Origin: Alsobacter sp045348435 | GTDB taxonomy: Bacteria; Pseudomonadota; Alphaproteobacteria; Rhizobiales; Beijerinckiaceae | DNA length: 64,000 bases | Direction: 5' to 3' | Assembly (NCBI RefSeq): GCF_045348435.1 | Contig: NZ_CP157484.1 | Span: 1,550,001 to 1,614,000, forward strand | Part shown: piece by piece, positions 61,944 to 64,000 of the stretch | How the letters are laid out: each line of letters starts with the position of its first letter | Position numbering within the stretch: the first letter of the stretch is position 1 | The notes under the pieces: model-generated | The model's input: the letters and a program-made list of their open reading frames with translations, nothing else | The model's database searches: none | What the model was told of the DNA's origin: nothing | Position numbers and translations under genes: made by a program

Positions 61944-62034
61944 GGCGCGGCTCCGGCGCGCACGCAAGGCGCGCGCGGTCGTCCGATCAAGCCATGTCCG
62001 GGTTCCCAGCCGGTTAAGGCCGCCCTGGAAACCG

Positions 62035-63441
62035 TCAGAGCACCTTGCCGGGATTGAGCACGCCCTTGGGGTCGAGCGTCGCCTTGATGGCCCGCATCAT
62101 CTCCAGCGCGACCGGATCCTTCACCTCGGCCAGCAGCTTGCGCTTGAGCCGGCCGATGCCGTGCTCGGCCGAGATCGATCCGCCATAGCGCGCCGTCAGC
62201 CCATGCACGACGCGGTTGATCTCGTCCCAACGCCCCAGATAGGCGGCCTTGTCCATGCCGACCGGCTGGGTGACGTTGTAATGCAGGTTGCCGTCGCCGA
62301 GATGGCCGAAGGGGAGGGGTCGGCATCCCGGCATCGCCTGCTCCAGGGCCGCGTTGGTCTCCTCGATGAAGCGCGGGATCCGGGCGATCGGCAGGGCGAT
62401 GTCGTGCTTGATCGAGCCGCCCTCGAAGCCCTGGGCCTCCGACAGGGTCTCGCGCAGCTTCCACAGCGCGTTGCGCTGGTCGAGCGAGGTCGCGATCACG
62501 GCGTCCTCGACGCCGCCGGCCTCCATCGCTGCGCCCAGCAGCGCCTCCATGGCCTCCTCGAGCCCCTCGTCGCGCGGCGAGGAGAGCTCCACCAGCACGT
62601 ACCAGGGATGCGCGCCCTGCAGCGGGTCGCGGCATCCCATGTGGTTCACCGACATCTCGATCCCGAGGCGCGGGATCAGCTCGAAGGTGGTCACGGCGTT
62701 GCCCGCCATCGCCTTGGCGCGGCCGAGCAGGTCGAGCGCGGCGGCGGGATCGGTGAGGCCGCACAGCGCCGTCACCATCTGGCGCGGGCGGGGGAACAGC
62801 TTCAGCACCGCGGCCGTGATGACGCCCAGCGTGCCCTCCGAGCCGACGAACAGGTTCTTCAGGTCGTAGCCGGTGTTGTCCTTGCGCAGCTTGCCGAGGC
62901 CGTTCCAGATCCGGCCGTCGGCCAGCACCACCTCCAGCCCCAGCACGAGGTCGCGGGCGTTGCCATAGGCCAGCACGGCCGTGCCGCCGGCGTTGGAGCC
63001 GAGATTGCCGCCGATCGTGCAGGTGCCCTCCGACGCCAGCGAGAGCGGGAACAGGCGGTCCGCCGCCTCGGCGGCCTGCTGGGCGCGCAGCAGCGTGACG
63101 CCGGCCTCCGCCACCAGCGTGTCGGACTGCGGGTCGACCTCGCGCACCCGGTCCATGCGGTTCAGCGACAGCACGATCTCGTCGCCGGTCTCGTGCGGAA
63201 CCTGCGCGCCCACGAGGCCGGTGTTGCCGCCCTGCGGCACGATGGGCCACCCCTGGGCGTTGGCTAGCGCCAGCACGGCGGAGACCTCCGCGGTGGAGCC
63301 CGGCCGCACCACGCAGCGCGCCTTGCCGCGGTAGAGGCCGCGCCATTCCACCAGATAGGGCGCCATCTCGGCGGGGTCCGCGATGGCGTATTTGTCGCCC
63401 ACGATCGCGGCGAGCTGGGTGACGGCGGGGTCCTGCTGCAT
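62035..63441 (-). CDS. FAD-binding oxidase, D-2-hydroxyglutarate/D-lactate dehydrogenase family
   Basis: The 468-residue flavoprotein has the PCMH FAD domain with VPQGGNTGLVGAQV, then GGNLGSNAGGTAVLAYGNARDLVLGLEVV, and a C-terminal oxidase domain with FGHLGDGNLHYNV and SAEHGIGRLKRKLL. These are marks of the GlcD/D2HGDH group. It probably oxidises a D-2-hydroxyacid. It lies 5 bp downstream of the RNA methyltransferase gene, on the same strand. Confidence 0.9.
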   Translation of the reverse strand: MQQDPAVTQLAAIVGDKYAIADPAEMAPYLVEWRGLYRGKARCVVRPGSTAEVSAVLALANAQGWPIVPQGGNTGLVGAQVPHETGDEIVLSLNRMDRVREVDPQSDTLVAEAGVTLLRAQQAAEAADRLFPLSLASEGTCTIGGNLGSNAGGTAVLAYGNARDLVLGLEVVLADGRIWNGLGKLRKDNTGYDLKNLFVGSEGTLGVITAAVLKLFPRPRQMVTALCGLTDPAAALDLLGRAKAMAGNAVTTFELIPRLGIEMSVNHMGCRDPLQGAHPWYVLVELSSPRDEGLEEAMEALLGAAMEAGGVEDAVIATSLDQRNALWKLRETLSEAQGFEGGSIKHDIALPIARIPRFIEETNAALEQAMPGCRPLPFGHLGDGNLHYNVTQPVGMDKAAYLGRWDEINRVVHGLTARYGGSISAEHGIGRLKRKLLAEVKDPVALEMMRAIKATLDPKGVLNPGKVL

Positions 63442-63446
63442 CGGCG

Positions 63447-64000
63447 TTATCCCAAGGTGCGACGGGCCCGGCTGGCGCGGGGGCGGCGGAACACGCCCAC
63501 GAGCTCGACATGGGCCGAGAAGAGGAACTGGTCGACTGGCGTCACGGCCTCCAGCGCATAGCCGCCTCCGACCAGGATGGCGGCGTCGCGCGCGAAAGTG
63601 GCCGGGCTGCACGAGACGCCCACGACGGTGGGGACCTGCGAGGCGGCGAGCTGGCGCGCCTGCGCCTCCGCCCCGGCGCGGGGCGGATCGAAGACCACCG
63701 CGTCATAGCTCGCCAGCTCGGGCCCCAGCAGCGGCCGACGGAAGAGGTCGCGAGCCTCCACCGTCACGGGGCGGAGCCCCTGGGTGCGCCGCGCGGCTGC
63801 CGAGAGGGCCTCCAGCGCCGCGGCGTCGGCCTCGACGGCGTGCACGGCGGCGCGCCCGGCGATGCGCAGCGCGAAGGGCCCGACGCCGGCGAAGAGATCC
63901 AGGACGCGCTTGGGCTTGCCGAGCGCCTCCAGCACGAGGCGCGAGAGGGCGTCTTCGCCGGCCTGGGTGGCCTGCAGGAACCCGCCTGCGGGCGGCTCGA
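63447..64000 (-). CDS. Class I SAM-dependent RNA m5U methyltransferase, TrmA/RumA family (5' end outside window)
   Basis: The fragment gives 184 codons including the stop, running off the right edge. It shows PAGGFLQATQAGEDAL at the RNA-binding/SAM entry, the SAM motif VLDLFAGVGPFALRIA, and the catalytic VSCSPATFARD preceded by VFDPPRAGAEAQAR. The sequence fits the RumA/RlmD-TrmA family of uracil-5 methyltransferases, which modify 23S rRNA or tRNA. The missing N-terminus might contain a TRAM domain or iron-sulfur cysteines, which would decide the subfamily. Confidence 0.85.
   Translation of the reverse strand, partial: EPPAGGFLQATQAGEDALSRLVLEALGKPKRVLDLFAGVGPFALRIAGRAAVHAVEADAAALEALSAAARRTQGLRPVTVEARDLFRRPLLGPELASYDAVVFDPPRAGAEAQARQLAASQVPTVVGVSCSPATFARDAAILVGGGYALEAVTPVDQFLFSAHVELVGVFRRPRASRARRTLG

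Noticed and set aside
1..64000. tRNA, rRNA, CRISPR arrays, phage or insertion-sequence genes.
   Set aside because: No GTTCGA-type TpsiC arm in a cloverleaf context, no rRNA conserved blocks, no regular repeat-spacer units and no transposase, integrase or capsid motifs were seen. A formal tRNAscan or ISfinder run was not possible.

Overview
The window is GC-rich, densely coded chromosomal DNA of an alphaproteobacterium, most likely a member of the Hyphomicrobiales (Rhizobiales). Supporting signs are the order DUF177-plsX-fabH-ihfA-merR, the glnB-glnA pair with a sigma54-type promoter, the TIGR02301-like/NUDIX pair, a cytochrome bc1 chaperone next to a BamE-like lipoprotein, a K+-independent H+-pyrophosphatase and a RibB with a degenerate GTP-cyclohydrolase tail. 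No rRNA, tRNA, CRISPR array, phage, plasmid or insertion sequence was seen. The order is that of a normal core genome with a few accessory inserts.

Layout. 1-8.4 kb: partial AI-2E-type permease (minus), then glyA and the tight run nrdR-ribD-ribE-ribH-nusB-thiL-MFS. 8.6-12.1 kb: hppA, then a minus-strand SGNH hydrolase and a BamE-like lipoprotein. 12.3-16.8 kb: bc1 chaperone, DUF177, plsX, fabH, ihfA, merR. 16.8-20.3 kb: minus-strand set of marR, thioesterase, MFS and acuI-like reductase. 20.4-24.4 kb: a 74-codon unknown gene and the nadABC operon with two palindromic operators. 24.6-29.2 kb: minus-strand SleB-type hydrolase, small membrane protein, cytochrome b561 and parE. 29.4-35.4 kb: GDSL autotransporter, glnA/glnB (minus) and nnr. 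35.4-36.3 kb: a repeat-rich gene-poor island holding a possible small transcript. 36.3-42.5 kb: TIGR02301-like protein, NUDIX, SDR, pdxH (minus); surface lipoprotein and DnaJ-like protein (plus); kup (minus). 42.8-48.7 kb: fabI, phosphatase and a 1366-residue Pls/PosA-type membrane NRPS. 48.8-51.3 kb: aroC and an HTH-RibB-RibX fusion. 51.3-64 kb: LysR/DoxX, Sua5, acyl-CoA dehydrogenase with two SDRs, CorA, SRAP, GNAT, a FlhB-C/FliK pair, an FAD oxidase and a partial RNA methyltransferase.

How the genes work together. Riboflavin synthesis is split between ribDEH (3.3-5.7 kb) and ribB (50 kb). No functional RibA is visible, because the GTP-cyclohydrolase-like tail of the RibB protein has lost its zinc cysteines. 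De novo NAD synthesis (nadABC) and NAD(P)HX repair (nnr) are both present. Fatty acid synthesis is represented by plsX, fabH and fabI. Nitrogen assimilation is represented by glnB-glnA.

The most interesting points are: (i) the stand-alone Pls/PosA synthetase, whose binding-pocket residues point to a basic amino acid such as lysine; (ii) the HTH domain fused to RibB, directly downstream of a cluster of TTCAG/CTGAA half-sites that it might bind; (iii) twin operators over the nadA start site; (iv) a candidate small transcript inside the repeat island; and (v) a GDSL autotransporter in which the catalytic His position is Asn. Everything here comes from reading the sequence by eye. Family names rest on remembered motifs, not on database searches.
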